From NCBI GenBank assembly GCA_020831885.1, contig JAFIFU010000002.1, forward strand, positions 106,402 to 170,401: a stretch of 64,000 nt of DNA, written 5' to 3'. Source of the stretch: Ectothiorhodospiraceae bacterium (GTDB lineage Bacteria > Pseudomonadota > Gammaproteobacteria > Nitrococcales > Aquisalimonadaceae). Positions 46,117-57,046 of this stretch are shown piece by piece (within the stretch, counting starts at the first letter, position 1; each line of letters starts with the position of its first letter). A program made the translations under genes and the position numbers. The notes beneath the pieces were generated by a model. It searched no databases, was not told the origin of the DNA, and saw only the letters and a list, made by a program, of their open reading frames with translations.

Positions 46117-48145
46117 TGCCGGTCTGCACGGCGGACCTGCCCCGGGCGCGGTTCCCGAAAACATGCCGTAGCCAGTTTCCCAACAAGGCCACGCCCATGA
46201 GCAGCATTCCCCCGATCTCGTAGACCAGGTCCGGGTAGAACACACCGATCATGCCCACCACGATCAGAATCCGCGACGGCCAGCCCATGCGTGTGAACAA
46301 ATAGCCCTCAAGCGCCGCGGCGAAGGCGGCCAGGGCCACCACCGCGATCACCGCGTTCCACACCACCACCGCAACTGGTCCGCCCAGGATTATCTCCGGG
46401 TTGAACACCATGAACAGGGGAATGAGGTACAGTCCCTTGGCAAATTTCCAGGCCTGGAAACTGGTTTCCATGGGTTTCGCGCCGGCAATCGCGGCACCCG
46501 CGAACCCGGCCAGAGCCACCGGTGGTGTGACATTGGAGTCCTGGGAGTACCAGAACACCACCAGGTGCGCGATCAGCAGGGGGATACCGAACTCCGCCGT
46601 CAGCGCCGGACCGACCAGGACGATCAGCACGATATAACTGGCGGTCACCGGCAAACCCATACCCAGCACCAGGCTCGCCAGCAGGACCATGATCAGCGCC
46701 AGCACGATCTGGCCACCGGAGAAGGCCATCATCATGGCGGAGAACTTCAGCCCGAGACCGGTCAGCCCCACCACGCCCACAATGATGCCGGCCACCGCAC
46801 AGGCCAGACTCACCGCCACTGCGTTCCGCGCCCCCAGGCTCAGACCGGCGATCAGCACCGAGAAGCCGGCCTTGATATCCCGGAACATGGCCTCCCAGCG
46901 CAACGGCTCCCCTTGTCGCGGCAGAATCAGCCAGTGCCAGACCACGTGGCGCAGCGCGGCGATCCCGATCATGGTCATAACGGCATAGAAGCCCACCCGC
47001 ATGGGCGACATGTGCATGACCAGCAGGTAGATCAGCACCGCCAGCGGCAGCAGGAAATGCCAGCCTTCCCGCATCACCTGGCGAACACTGGGCAATTCGT
47101 CCGCCCGCATGCCCTGCATGCCCTGCTTCACGGCGATGATGTGAACAAACAGGTAGACGGTGGCAAAGTACAGCAGCGCCGGCAGGATGCTGACCTTGAT
47201 GATGTCCACGTAAGGGATACCGGTGTACTCGGCGATCAGGAAGGCACCCGCGCCCATCAGCGGCGGCATGATCTGGCCACCGGTACTGGCAGCCGCCTCG
47301 ATACCGCCGGCCTGCGACGGCCGGTAACCCAGACGCTTCATCAGCGGCACCGTGAACGCACCGGTTGTCACAACATTGGCAATGGCGCTGCCCGAGATGG
47401 AGCCCATGCCGGCCGAGGCCAGCACCGACGCCTTTGCCGGGCCGCCACGCTGACGGCCGGTGGCCGCATAGGCCAGGTCGATGAAGAAGCGCCCGGCGCC
47501 GGTGACCTCCAGAAACGCGCCGAACAGCACGAAAATGAACACAAACGTGGCCGCCACACCCAGCGGCAGACCGAACAAACCCTCCTGGCCCAGGTAGAGC
47601 TGCCCCGCCACACGCTCCAGCGTGTAACCCCGGTGAGCGAGAATGCCCGGCAGCCACTCGCCAAGCCAGGGCAGTTCACCCCGGGGGCCGGCAAAGGCAT
47701 ACAGAATGGCGACCACGCCGATAACGGTCAGCCCCAGTCCCACCGCGCGCCGGGCCGCTTCCAGCACTGTGAGCACGGCGATGCAGGCGACGACGATATC
47801 CGCCTGGCTCCAGAATCCGGCGCGGGCAATGATGTCATCCAGGAAAAAGCTCAGGTAAAAACCCGTGAGGAAGGCGCCGCAGAAAAACAGGAAATCGATG
47901 GTCCAGCCGATCACGCCCCGTCGGCGGCCCGGGCCGAAGACCGGGAACAGCAGAAAGGCCAGCATCATGATCAGCGCCAGATGAATACTGCGCTGGTAGA
48001 ACAGCCCCAGGGGCTCCACGCCGGCGGCATAGAGCTGGAACAGCGACAGGCCCACCGCCAGCACCGTGATCGCCCAGAGCACCGGTCTGGCCTGCCGGCT
48101 CAGGGGTCCGTTCTCCGAACCCGGGGACCTGGCCTGGTCACTCAT
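46109..48145 (-). CDS. TRAP transporter fused permease (4TM/12TM)
   Basis: 678 aa; KASVLASAGMGSISGSAIANVVTTGAFTVPLMKRLGYRPSQAGGIEAAASTGGQIMPPLMGAGAFLIAEYTGIPY. Confidence 0.95.
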   Translation of the reverse strand: MSDQARSPGSENGPLSRQARPVLWAITVLAVGLSLFQLYAAGVEPLGLFYQRSIHLALIMMLAFLLFPVFGPGRRRGVIGWTIDFLFFCGAFLTGFYLSFFLDDIIARAGFWSQADIVVACIAVLTVLEAARRAVGLGLTVIGVVAILYAFAGPRGELPWLGEWLPGILAHRGYTLERVAGQLYLGQEGLFGLPLGVAATFVFIFVLFGAFLEVTGAGRFFIDLAYAATGRQRGGPAKASVLASAGMGSISGSAIANVVTTGAFTVPLMKRLGYRPSQAGGIEAAASTGGQIMPPLMGAGAFLIAEYTGIPYVDIIKVSILPALLYFATVYLFVHIIAVKQGMQGMRADELPSVRQVMREGWHFLLPLAVLIYLLVMHMSPMRVGFYAVMTMIGIAALRHVVWHWLILPRQGEPLRWEAMFRDIKAGFSVLIAGLSLGARNAVAVSLACAVAGIIVGVVGLTGLGLKFSAMMMAFSGGQIVLALIMVLLASLVLGMGLPVTASYIVLIVLVGPALTAEFGIPLLIAHLVVFWYSQDSNVTPPVALAGFAGAAIAGAKPMETSFQAWKFAKGLYLIPLFMVFNPEIILGGPVAVVVWNAVIAVVALAAFAAALEGYLFTRMGWPSRILIVVGMIGVFYPDLVYEIGGMLLMGVALLGNWLRHVFGNRARGRSAVQTGIR

Positions 48146-48648
48146 GGGCAGGCCCCACGATGGTCCTCTCCGGTGTCACGCACATGCACGGAGACACGCC
48201 AACCCGCCGCGGGCGCGCTCAGATCCGCCACCTCACCGCCCAGCTCCAGGCGGTGAGCCACGGTGGCACCGCCCGGACGCAGAAGGTAGCCGTTCCCGGG
48301 CACCGGCTCATCGATGCCTTCGATGCGATACCCTCCCGCGACGTCACCGGTCAGCCGCCCGCGTCCCGGCGCATGACCGAGCCCTGCGGCGAAATCCGGT
48401 TGAACACTGTATTCCAGCACCATCCGCGCATCCAGATAAGCGTAACAGTCACGGACGGTGAACCCGGCCACGGAATGATTCCAGGCCATGCACCATCGGT
48501 CGCCGCCGCTCACTGCCCGGGAGAACAGGACCGCACCGTCGTCACATCGCGTGACCTCCAACAGCGCCCCGGAAGCGGCCAGGCCGACCGGCGCTGCCAG
48601 AAGCAGCGCGGCCGGCATCCAGCCATGACGGACAGGTCCACAACCCAC
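48142..48648 (-). CDS. DUF1850 domain-containing protein
   Basis: SGGDRWCMAWNHSVAGFTVRDCYAY; located between TAXI receptor and fused TRAP permease. Confidence 0.8.
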   Translation of the reverse strand: MGCGPVRHGWMPAALLLAAPVGLAASGALLEVTRCDDGAVLFSRAVSGGDRWCMAWNHSVAGFTVRDCYAYLDARMVLEYSVQPDFAAGLGHAPGRGRLTGDVAGGYRIEGIDEPVPGNGYLLRPGGATVAHRLELGGEVADLSAPAAGWRVSVHVRDTGEDHRGACP

Positions 48649-48651
48649 GGC

Positions 48652-49614
48652 TCAGGGCCGCAGACGGTCGGGGATATCGGCACCGATCTCCTCGTAGTAA
48701 CGGATCGCACCGGGGTGCAGCGGGACAGGGGTGGCGGTGAGGCTGAATTCCACCGTGGTGTCATTGGCGGCCGGATGGACGGCAATGAGATCCTGCACCC
48801 GCTCGAACATCACCCGGGTGATCTGGTAGGCGAGTTCCTCGGACATGTCGGCATGGACCACCAGGACGTTCGGGATACTGATGGTCTGCACGTCCTCATC
48901 GACACCGTCGTAGGTTCCGGCGCGCAGGGTGTATGGCGCGAACACCGCCTCCTTCTCCATGGCGCGGGCAATCTCGTCCTCCGTGAAAGAGACGAGCCGG
49001 ATGTTGCGCGTGGCGGCCAGATTCATGATGGAGCTGGTGGGCGGGCCGACGCTCCAGAAACCGGCATCGATATCCCCGTCCCGGAGCGCATCGGCGGTCT
49101 CGTTGAAGTTCAGGCGTTGTTGCCGGATATCATCGTAGGTGATGCCGTTGGCTTCCAGCAGAGCACGGGCATTCAGTTCCGTCCCGCTGCCAGGAGCGCC
49201 CACAGAAACCCGCTTGCCCTTGAGATCCTGCAGGGACGTGATGCCGGAGTCGGCCAGTGTGACGAGCTGAACCGCATTCGGATAGACGGAACCCAGCGCG
49301 CGGGTGTCGGGAATATGCCGTCCGTCGAACGCGCCCGTGCCCGTGTAGGCCTGGTACACCGTGTCAGCCAGGGCCAGCGCCAGATCGGAGTCGCCACGGT
49401 GGATCAGCCCCATGTTCTCCACCGAGGCGCCGGTGACTTCGGCGACGGCGCCGTAGCCATCCACGTGCCGGTTGATCAACTCCGCCAGACCACCCCCGAT
49501 GGGGTAGTAGACGCCCCCGGTACCTCCGGTGGCGATGGACAATTGCTGCTGGGCAACGCCGGTCTGCGTCACGCCAAGCAGGACTGCGAACAGCAAGCCG
49601 CTGAATACACGCAT
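48652..49614 (-). CDS. TAXI family TRAP transporter solute-binding subunit
   Basis: Signal peptide; LSIATGGTGGVYYPIGGGLAELIN, GDSDLALALADTVYQAY. Confidence 0.95.
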   Translation of the reverse strand: MRVFSGLLFAVLLGVTQTGVAQQQLSIATGGTGGVYYPIGGGLAELINRHVDGYGAVAEVTGASVENMGLIHRGDSDLALALADTVYQAYTGTGAFDGRHIPDTRALGSVYPNAVQLVTLADSGITSLQDLKGKRVSVGAPGSGTELNARALLEANGITYDDIRQQRLNFNETADALRDGDIDAGFWSVGPPTSSIMNLAATRNIRLVSFTEDEIARAMEKEAVFAPYTLRAGTYDGVDEDVQTISIPNVLVVHADMSEELAYQITRVMFERVQDLIAVHPAANDTTVEFSLTATPVPLHPGAIRYYEEIGADIPDRLRP

Positions 49615-49925
49615 GGACTCTCTCCTCCGATGGACAGGAACCTTGTTGTTGTTGGCGCGGGCTGTGAGCACCCACCCGTACCCGCGTCCTTGTGTGTAAG
49701 AATGTAGCCGCAATCCACCCGTCGGCTCAACGACCGCCGATTTTCCACAGGGAAGCCAAAGACGCTGACTATAGATCGGCCCAGAAAAATCAATCGTTTC
49801 TATCCAATTCTCTCGCCAGCCCCCCAGTGGGACATGTGGATGCGGGTCCGCGGGAAAAGCCGGGGCGCCGTATCGCGCAGTGGAACCCGTGGTAGAATGC
49901 CGGTTTACCCTGCGCGCCTTGCGGA

Positions 49926-51278
49926 ATGACCACCGAGGACCTCACACGCGACAGTCTGGGGCGGACCCTGTTTCGCATGACCTGGCCGATGCTCTTCGGC
50001 GTCATGTCCCTGCTCGGGTTCCAGCTCGTCGACAGCGCATTCATCGGCCAATTGGGCGTCGACCCACTGGCTGCCCTGGGCTTCACCATCCCGGTGGCCC
50101 AGTTGATCATCGGCACACAGGTGGGCCTGGGCATCGCGACCACGGCCATCATCGCACGGACCCTGGGCGCCGGAGACCGCTGGCGGGCCCGCCGTCTGGC
50201 CGGGCTGGTACTGGTCACGGGCGTCGTCGGGATGCTTCTGCTGTGCGTCTTGTTGTGGCTGCTCCGCGAGCCCATCGTCCTCACCCTCGGGGCCGATCCG
50301 CGGTTGCTTCCGCTGATCTCCCATTACTGGGCGCCCTGGCTGCTGAGTACCTGGCTGGGCGCGCTGCTGTATTTCTGCTACAGCGTGTCCCGTGCCAACG
50401 GCGATACCCGGACCCCGGGTCTGTTGATGGTCATCACCAGCCTGATCAATCTTGCCCTGGACCCCCTGTTCATCTTCACCTTCGGCTGGGGCATGGCGGG
50501 TGCGGCCTGGGCCACCGTGGTGGCATTTTCCATCGGTATCGCGGCGATCCTCCCTCAGCTCCTGGAACGCCGATGGCTGTCCGTGGATCTGGGGACGCTG
50601 AATCCGAGGCCGGCCCTGGCGCAATTGGCCGCCATCGCCGGTCCGGCCACGGTCAGTCAACTGCTCCCGCCGGTCTCCGCCATGCTGGCCACCATGCTGG
50701 TGGCCGGCTTCGGCTCAACCGCGGTGGCGGCCTGGGGGTTGGGCACCCGGCTGGAATTCTTCTCCATCGTGGTGGTACTGGCACTGACCATGTCCGTCCC
50801 CCCCATGGTCAGCCGCCTGCAGGGTGCCGGCGAGCTTCAGCGGATCCGGGATCTGGTACGGCTGGCGGTACGCTTCGTCATTCTCTGGCAACTGGCCGTG
50901 GCTGTGATCTGGTTGCTGCTTTCGGACCCGCTCAGCCGCCTGCTCAGCGAGGACGCCCACGTTGCCGGCATCCTGCAGGACTACCTGCTGCGCGTGCCCC
51001 TGAGTTACGGCGGTCTCGGCGTCTGCATGCTGATGGTCTCGGTCTGTAACGCCCTGGGACTGCCCATGAAGGCCCTGGTGGCGGCAACGGCGCGGCTGTT
51101 TGTCTGCTATCTGCCGGCCCTGTGGCTAGGCGCTCAGCTTGCCGGCCTGACCGGCCTGTTCACGGCCGCCATGCTGGCCAATATCGCCGCCGGCGCCCTG
51201 GCCTGGCTCATCTACCGTCAGGGGATGGCCCACCTGGAAGTCCGGCACTGCCGACCGGCCCCGGACATGGGCGATTGA
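49926..51278 (+). CDS. MATE family efflux transporter
   Basis: 450 aa; TWPMLFGVMSLLGFQLVDSAFIGQLGVDPLAALGF. Confidence 0.93.
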   Translation: MTTEDLTRDSLGRTLFRMTWPMLFGVMSLLGFQLVDSAFIGQLGVDPLAALGFTIPVAQLIIGTQVGLGIATTAIIARTLGAGDRWRARRLAGLVLVTGVVGMLLLCVLLWLLREPIVLTLGADPRLLPLISHYWAPWLLSTWLGALLYFCYSVSRANGDTRTPGLLMVITSLINLALDPLFIFTFGWGMAGAAWATVVAFSIGIAAILPQLLERRWLSVDLGTLNPRPALAQLAAIAGPATVSQLLPPVSAMLATMLVAGFGSTAVAAWGLGTRLEFFSIVVVLALTMSVPPMVSRLQGAGELQRIRDLVRLAVRFVILWQLAVAVIWLLLSDPLSRLLSEDAHVAGILQDYLLRVPLSYGGLGVCMLMVSVCNALGLPMKALVAATARLFVCYLPALWLGAQLAGLTGLFTAAMLANIAAGALAWLIYRQGMAHLEVRHCRPAPDMGD

Positions 51279-51325
51279 GCCGCCACCAGCGCCGAAGCAC
51301 GCCGTATTCCCGGCCCGCGGAAAGA

Positions 51326-52744
51326 TCACTGCCGGTAAGCCCAGCGGAGCACGGCATCCTGAACGGCTTCTCCTGAACCCCGGTGAGCATCGGGGGCATT
51401 GACCAGTACCACCACCACCAGATCCCGGTCGGCCGCCGTGCGTACGTAGCCGGCAATTGCGGAAACATCGTTCAAACGCCCGGTCTTCAGTCGCATGCGA
51501 CCCGTCTCCTCGGTGTCCTGGAAGCGGCGCCGTACCGTGCCGTCCATCCCCGCCAGCGACAGCGACGAGAGGAACTCCGGGGCATACCCGCTCCGGTAAG
51601 CCTGCTGCAGGAGCGCGGCCACCTGGTGCGCGCTTGCCCGGTTGGTACGGGAGAGTCCCGCCGCATTATCCACCACCAGCTCCCGGGTATCGATGCCGCT
51701 GCTCTCCAGAACATCCAGCAGGGCCAGATTACCCTTCCTTTCGGTAGCCGGTTCACCGAACGCCTCCACGCCCAGTGCAAGCTTGAAATGGCGCGTCATC
51801 ACGTTATTGCTGTACTTGTTCACCACCCGCACCAGATCGCCCAGCGGCCGTGAATGGTGCACAGCCAGGGGTTCCCGTTCGTCATCCAGCCAGACGTCCT
51901 CCCGCCACCCCCCGGCGAAGGTGCCGCCCAGTTGCCGCCAATAGAGCTGGAACAGGCCGTGGGCATAAACCGGCGGCGACACCGCCACGCGCAGCAGCCG
52001 GAACCGGTCACACGCCCGCGCATACCGCCCCTCCAGAACAACCTGGCCTTCCTCGGGCACGCTATAGCTCACGCCCCGTTGGTATCCGCCGCAGTTCCCG
52101 TCGCCGGGACGCAGCCTGTTCTCCAACCGCAGACCGGGCAGTGGCGGATCGGCCTGGACCCGGACGGCATCGCGCTCCGGATCCGGCTGCACGTGAAACT
52201 GGAGCGCGTTAAAATTCACAAGCAGGGGGTGCGGCGGCTGGTTGTAAGCGCGGAAGGGCTGATTGTCGAAGGCGCCCGGATCCTCGGGCGCCAGGGCGTA
52301 ATGGCTGTTATCGAAGACCAGGTCGCCGCGGATGTCGTCGATACCCAGCCGGCGGATCTCCCCCACCAGCTTCCAGAACTCTTCGTTGACCAGAAACGGA
52401 TCACCGTAGCCCTTGATCCACAGGTCCCCGTCCAGGACGCCGCCCTGCGGCTCGCCCCGGGCATAGACCTCGGTTCTCCAGCGGTAAGCGGGCCCAAGCG
52501 CTTCCAGGGCCGCGTAGGTGGTGAAAAGCTTGGTGACGGACGCCGGGTTACGTGACACATCGGCACGGTACGCGAGCAGGGGCTCCGCCTCGTCCACGGC
52601 CTGTACCCAGATACTGACGCTCTCTTCCGAAAGCTGGTGCCATTCCATCACCTGTGCCACAGGGCGCGGCAGCTCGCTTCCCAACGCGGGCAGACTCAGG
52701 GCCAGACAGGTCAAGACAAGGATACGGTGGAACCCCGTTGGCAT
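51326..52744 (-). CDS. dacB: D-alanyl-D-alanine carboxypeptidase/endopeptidase (PBP4)
   Basis: SRNPASVTKLFTTYAALEALGPAYRW (SxxK), VNKYSNNVMTRH (SxN), LKTGRLNDVSAIAGYV (KTG); signal peptide. Confidence 0.95.
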   Translation of the reverse strand: MPTGFHRILVLTCLALSLPALGSELPRPVAQVMEWHQLSEESVSIWVQAVDEAEPLLAYRADVSRNPASVTKLFTTYAALEALGPAYRWRTEVYARGEPQGGVLDGDLWIKGYGDPFLVNEEFWKLVGEIRRLGIDDIRGDLVFDNSHYALAPEDPGAFDNQPFRAYNQPPHPLLVNFNALQFHVQPDPERDAVRVQADPPLPGLRLENRLRPGDGNCGGYQRGVSYSVPEEGQVVLEGRYARACDRFRLLRVAVSPPVYAHGLFQLYWRQLGGTFAGGWREDVWLDDEREPLAVHHSRPLGDLVRVVNKYSNNVMTRHFKLALGVEAFGEPATERKGNLALLDVLESSGIDTRELVVDNAAGLSRTNRASAHQVAALLQQAYRSGYAPEFLSSLSLAGMDGTVRRRFQDTEETGRMRLKTGRLNDVSAIAGYVRTAADRDLVVVVLVNAPDAHRGSGEAVQDAVLRWAYRQ

Positions 52745-52789
52745 GATGCGCTCCCCACCAAGTAGATCTGCAACGTTCAAGGAAGCGTG

Positions 52790-55264
52790 TCAGGCCCGCT
52801 TCCCGCGCCGGGGAACCCCGCGCAGCGGAGCCGCGCGCAGCGGATCATCCGGCCACGCATGTTTGGGGTACCGACCGCGCAGTTCTTTTCTGACGTCATG
52901 GTAACTCCCCCGCCAGAAACCGGCGAGATCCCGCGTGAGCTGCACCGGACGTCCTGCCGGGGAAAGCAGATGCAGAAGCACGGGGACTCTCCCACCGGCG
53001 ATCACCGGCCCTTCCTCACAGCCGAACAGTTCCTGCAACCGGACTGCAAGCACCGGCTCCGCACCTGCGCAGTAATCCAGGCGAATGCGCGAACCGGCGG
53101 GTACCTGCCAGTGGGTGGGCGTCTCTTCACGCAGCCGCCGCTGCTGCAGCGGGCTGAGGCGGCTTTCCAGCGCGGCCTGCAACGGAAAGTCCCGCAGGCC
53201 GGCCAGGGACGTGATACCCGCAAGGAACGGCGTCACCCAGTCGTCCAGCGCTTCCAGCAGCGCCCCATCCCCGAAATCAGGCCATTCCTCCGGCTCCAGG
53301 GCCCGCAGCAAGGCCACACGTGCCTGCAACTGGCGCAGCTCCGGTGTCCATGGCAACAGCTCCAGCCCCCGCTTGCGCAGCGCCGCCAGAAGCACCTCCT
53401 GGATGGCGGACGGCTCCGGTGCCGGAAGCACCCGTTCGGACAGCACCAGAGCCCCCAGTCGCCGCTGCCGACGGGCCAGGACACGGCCGGAACCGGCTTC
53501 AAGCCCCACATGATCATGTTCGGTGATCCGGTGGGCAAACACCTCCTCGACGCAGACCTGGGACACGCCGGCGGCCAGCCGGACCCGCGCATCATCGGCG
53601 CCGCCTTCCACATGGGCGGCCACCAGCATCGCCATCCCGGCCAGTGGATCCCCCTCGGGTAAGCGGGCACCGCGTCCATTGGCCAGCAGGTAACGCGTAT
53701 CCCCGGTACGACGGCGCAGGGCAAGGCGTTCCGGATAGGCCAGCATCAGGAGATGCCCTGCCTTGTCATCATCATCGTCACCGGCCACTGCACAGCAACG
53801 CAACCGCCGTGCAAGCTGCCGTGCCCGCTCCAGTACGCGGCGGGCACGCCCGCCACTCCGTTCCAACCGCTCCAACCGCAGCAGCACATCCGTGCTCGAA
53901 GCCGGTTCCCCGGCCAGCAGATCCCGCTCGCTCAGCAATGCCGCAAGTCGGCAGGCCAGCCACCCATGCCCGCCATCCCGGGCCTGGAGAAGCATGTGCC
54001 CCAACCGGGGGTGCAGGCCCAGTTCCGCCGTTGCATGGCCGTGGGCGGTGATGCGGCCGCCGTCATCCAGCAGGCCCAGCCAGCGAAGCAGCCCGCTGGC
54101 CTGATCCCAGTTCGCCTGCGGGGGAGGATCAAGCCAGCGCAGCTCAGCCGGGTCGGCCACGCCCCAGCGGGCCAGCTCCAGTACCACCGGCGCGAGATCG
54201 GCGTCCGCGATCTCCGGCGGTGCGAAGGCCTGCAAGCGGGCATGCTCCTCTGCCGACCAGAGTCGGTAGCAGCTCCCCGGCTCCGTCCGTCCCGCGCGAC
54301 CGGCCCGCTGCTCGGCGGATGCATGGGAGATACGCGTGGTCACCAGGCGGCTCATGCCGGTGGACGGATCGAACCGGGACGATCGCTGGAGCCCTGCGTC
54401 AACCACGACACGCACGCCCTCGATGGTGAGGCTTGTCTCCGCGATATTGGTGGCGAGCACCAGTTTTCTGAGGCCGTTCTCCGCCGGCGCGATGGCCAGA
54501 TCCTGCTGCTCCGGGGGCAGATCCCCGAACAAGGCCAGGAGCCTCACGTGATCCGGAAGCCCCGGGGACAGCAGTTCCATCACCTGCCGGATCTCACGCT
54601 GGCCCGGCAGGAAAACCAGGATCGAGCCGGCCTCCTCCTTCAGGGCCTCCCGCGTGGTGGCCGCCACCCAAGCCGCCAGGGATGCCTGCCGCCCCGGTGG
54701 TCTGTAGTGCAGCGCCACCGGGTGGCTGCGCCCACGGCTACTGAGCACCGGGGCGCCCCCGAGCAGGGCCGCGATGCGTTCTCCGTCCAGGGTGGCCGAC
54801 ATCACCAGCAGGCGGAGATCCTCTCGCAGGGCACCCTGACTATCCAGCGTCAGCGCGAGGCCCAGATCACCCTGCATGCTGCGCTCATGGAACTCGTCGA
54901 AGATAACCGCGCCGTAATCCGACAACGCCGGATCATTCTGAAGCATCCGGGTCAGTACCCCTTCGGTGACCACCTCGACGCGGGTTCCGGGACCGGTGCG
55001 GGAATCCAATTGGATCCGATAGCCCACGGTCTGCCCAACGGTTTCACCGAGCTGCCGGCTCATGAATGCGGCGGCGGCCCGTGCTGCCAGGCGACGGGGC
55101 TCCAGCATGACGATGCGGCGGCCCCCGAGCCACGGCTCCGACATCAGTGCCAGGGGGATGCGCGTGGTCTTGCCCGCCCCCGGCGGCGCCTGCAGCACCG
55201 CCCGGTTCCCCATCCGGAGGTGGTGCAGCAGGTCAGGGATGACGGCGTCGACGGGGAGCGTCAT
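52790..55264 (-). CDS. hrpB: ATP-dependent helicase HrpB
   Basis: 824 aa; LQAPPGAGKTTRIPLALM, FDEFHERSMQGDLGLALTLD; HrpB C-terminal domain. Confidence 0.95.
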   Translation of the reverse strand: MTLPVDAVIPDLLHHLRMGNRAVLQAPPGAGKTTRIPLALMSEPWLGGRRIVMLEPRRLAARAAAAFMSRQLGETVGQTVGYRIQLDSRTGPGTRVEVVTEGVLTRMLQNDPALSDYGAVIFDEFHERSMQGDLGLALTLDSQGALREDLRLLVMSATLDGERIAALLGGAPVLSSRGRSHPVALHYRPPGRQASLAAWVAATTREALKEEAGSILVFLPGQREIRQVMELLSPGLPDHVRLLALFGDLPPEQQDLAIAPAENGLRKLVLATNIAETSLTIEGVRVVVDAGLQRSSRFDPSTGMSRLVTTRISHASAEQRAGRAGRTEPGSCYRLWSAEEHARLQAFAPPEIADADLAPVVLELARWGVADPAELRWLDPPPQANWDQASGLLRWLGLLDDGGRITAHGHATAELGLHPRLGHMLLQARDGGHGWLACRLAALLSERDLLAGEPASSTDVLLRLERLERSGGRARRVLERARQLARRLRCCAVAGDDDDDKAGHLLMLAYPERLALRRRTGDTRYLLANGRGARLPEGDPLAGMAMLVAAHVEGGADDARVRLAAGVSQVCVEEVFAHRITEHDHVGLEAGSGRVLARRQRRLGALVLSERVLPAPEPSAIQEVLLAALRKRGLELLPWTPELRQLQARVALLRALEPEEWPDFGDGALLEALDDWVTPFLAGITSLAGLRDFPLQAALESRLSPLQQRRLREETPTHWQVPAGSRIRLDYCAGAEPVLAVRLQELFGCEEGPVIAGGRVPVLLHLLSPAGRPVQLTRDLAGFWRGSYHDVRKELRGRYPKHAWPDDPLRAAPLRGVPRRGKRA

Positions 55265-55316
55265 GGTTGTTGCGTCCAGTGATTCCGTGACAGCGTTCGG
55301 TCAGCCCGGCCGGCGG

Positions 55317-56042
55317 TCAGGAGACGGCATTCCCCCTGGACAGGACCACACCCACCAGGACAGCCGCATAGTGGCAGGCTGCGGCGGCAATGACGAAGCC
55401 ATGCCAGATCGAGATGTGGAATGGCAGCCGTTTCCAGAGAAAGAACAGGAGGCCGGCACTGTACAACAAGCCGCCGCCGAGCAACAGGAGAAGCACCGGG
55501 GTGGACAAGGCGGTGGCCAACGGGCGCAGCACCACGAGCACGCACCAGCCAAGTGTCAGATAGATGCCGATGGAGATGCCGTACCGCAGCGGGCCCGGCA
55601 ATACCAGCTTCAACAGGATGCTGACCGCGGCAACGGTCCAGACGAAGGCGAATAATGACCAGCCCAGTGGCCCACGCAGGGCGTTGAGCGCGAACGGCGT
55701 GTAAGTGGCGGCGATCATGAACAGAATGGCTGAATGGTCCAGCCGCTTGAACAGTTCCGCATACCGGGAACGCTCCGCCAGATCATGGTTGCACAGCGCC
55801 GAACAGGTCAGCATCAGCAGAAGGCCGGCACCATAGATCACGACACTGGAAATGAGCCAGGGGTCCGCCAGCGGTCCCGCGGAGATCACCAGCCCGAGCA
55901 CGCCACCCACGGCCGCGCCAATGCCGCACCAGTGGACCACGCGGTCGGTCCATTGCTCCGCACCGGAATAGACGCGCCCACCGGGTGAAACGATTCCTGC
56001 GCCCTGCATCTTCGGTTCCGCGCTCCCGGATCCCATCATCAT
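55317..56042 (-). CDS. Hemolysin III family (PAQR-type) membrane protein
   Basis: LDHSAILFMIAATYTPFALNALRGPLGWSLF; HISIWHGFVIAAAACHYAAVL. Confidence 0.9.
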   Translation of the reverse strand: MMMGSGSAEPKMQGAGIVSPGGRVYSGAEQWTDRVVHWCGIGAAVGGVLGLVISAGPLADPWLISSVVIYGAGLLLMLTCSALCNHDLAERSRYAELFKRLDHSAILFMIAATYTPFALNALRGPLGWSLFAFVWTVAAVSILLKLVLPGPLRYGISIGIYLTLGWCVLVVLRPLATALSTPVLLLLLGGGLLYSAGLLFFLWKRLPFHISIWHGFVIAAAACHYAAVLVGVVLSRGNAVS

Positions 56043-56139
56043 CCGGAAAGCATACACGCATTGTGAAACCCGGTGACAGACGGGCGTCGGGCAAGGCACA
56101 CTGCACCGCACCCTGTGTCTCAACCGACAGACAAACGGA

Positions 56140-57012
56140 GTGTGCGACGTGGAATTCGAAACGCTGGACTATCAGGTCCGTGACCGGATCCTGACACTGA
56201 CCCTGAACCGCCCGGACCGGATGAACGCCTTCAACACCGTCATGCGCCGGGAGTTGATCCAGGCCTTTGACGCCGCCGATGCGGATGACGACGTGCGGGT
56301 CATCGTCGTCACCGGGGCCGGAGACCGGGCCTTCTGCGCCGGTGCGGACCTGGAAAAAGGCGGGGACACCTTCAACCGGGACCAACGGGAACGGGAAACC
56401 GATCTGGAAGGCGAGCGGGATGGAGGCGGCACGGTCAGCCTGCGCATCTACGACTGCCTGAAACCGGTCATCGCCGCCGTCAACGGCGCGGCGGTGGGTG
56501 TGGGTGTGACCATGACGCTTCCCATGGATATCCGCCTGGCCTCCACCAAGGCGCGCTTCGGCTTTGTCTTTGCACGACGCGGAATCACCATGGAGGCCTG
56601 CTCCAGCTGGTTCCTGCCGCGCCTGGTGGGCATGCAGCAGGCCGCCGACTGGGTGTATTCCGGCCGCGTGTTCGGCGCCGAGGAGGCCCATCGGGGCGGG
56701 CTGGTTCACAGTCTGCACGAACCGGACGCGCTGCTGCCGGCCGCCTACAAGCTCGCCGGCGAGATGGCGGAGAACACCTCGGCGGTGGCCACGGCGCTGA
56801 ACCGCCAGATGATGTGGCGCATGCTGGGCGCGGATCACCCCATGGAAGCCCACAAGATCGATTCCCGGGGAATTGCCTACATGGGCCGCTCCAGCGATGT
56901 GAAGGAAGGGGTATCCGCCTTCCTGGAGAAGCGCCCGGCAGCATTCTCCATGCGACCCAGCCAGGACATGCCCGAGTACTTCCCCTGGTGGGACGAGCGT
57001 CCGTTCGAGTGA
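56140..57012 (+). CDS. Enoyl-CoA hydratase/isomerase (crotonase family)
   Basis: 290 aa; RPDRMNAFNTVMRREL, VVTGAGDRAFCAGADLEKG, MDIRLASTKARFGFVFARRGITMEACSSWFLPRLVG. Confidence 0.93.
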   Translation: MCDVEFETLDYQVRDRILTLTLNRPDRMNAFNTVMRRELIQAFDAADADDDVRVIVVTGAGDRAFCAGADLEKGGDTFNRDQRERETDLEGERDGGGTVSLRIYDCLKPVIAAVNGAAVGVGVTMTLPMDIRLASTKARFGFVFARRGITMEACSSWFLPRLVGMQQAADWVYSGRVFGAEEAHRGGLVHSLHEPDALLPAAYKLAGEMAENTSAVATALNRQMMWRMLGADHPMEAHKIDSRGIAYMGRSSDVKEGVSAFLEKRPAAFSMRPSQDMPEYFPWWDERPFE

Positions 57013-57046
57013 CGACCCGCGCCAGGGACGGCGATCTCATGGATGG

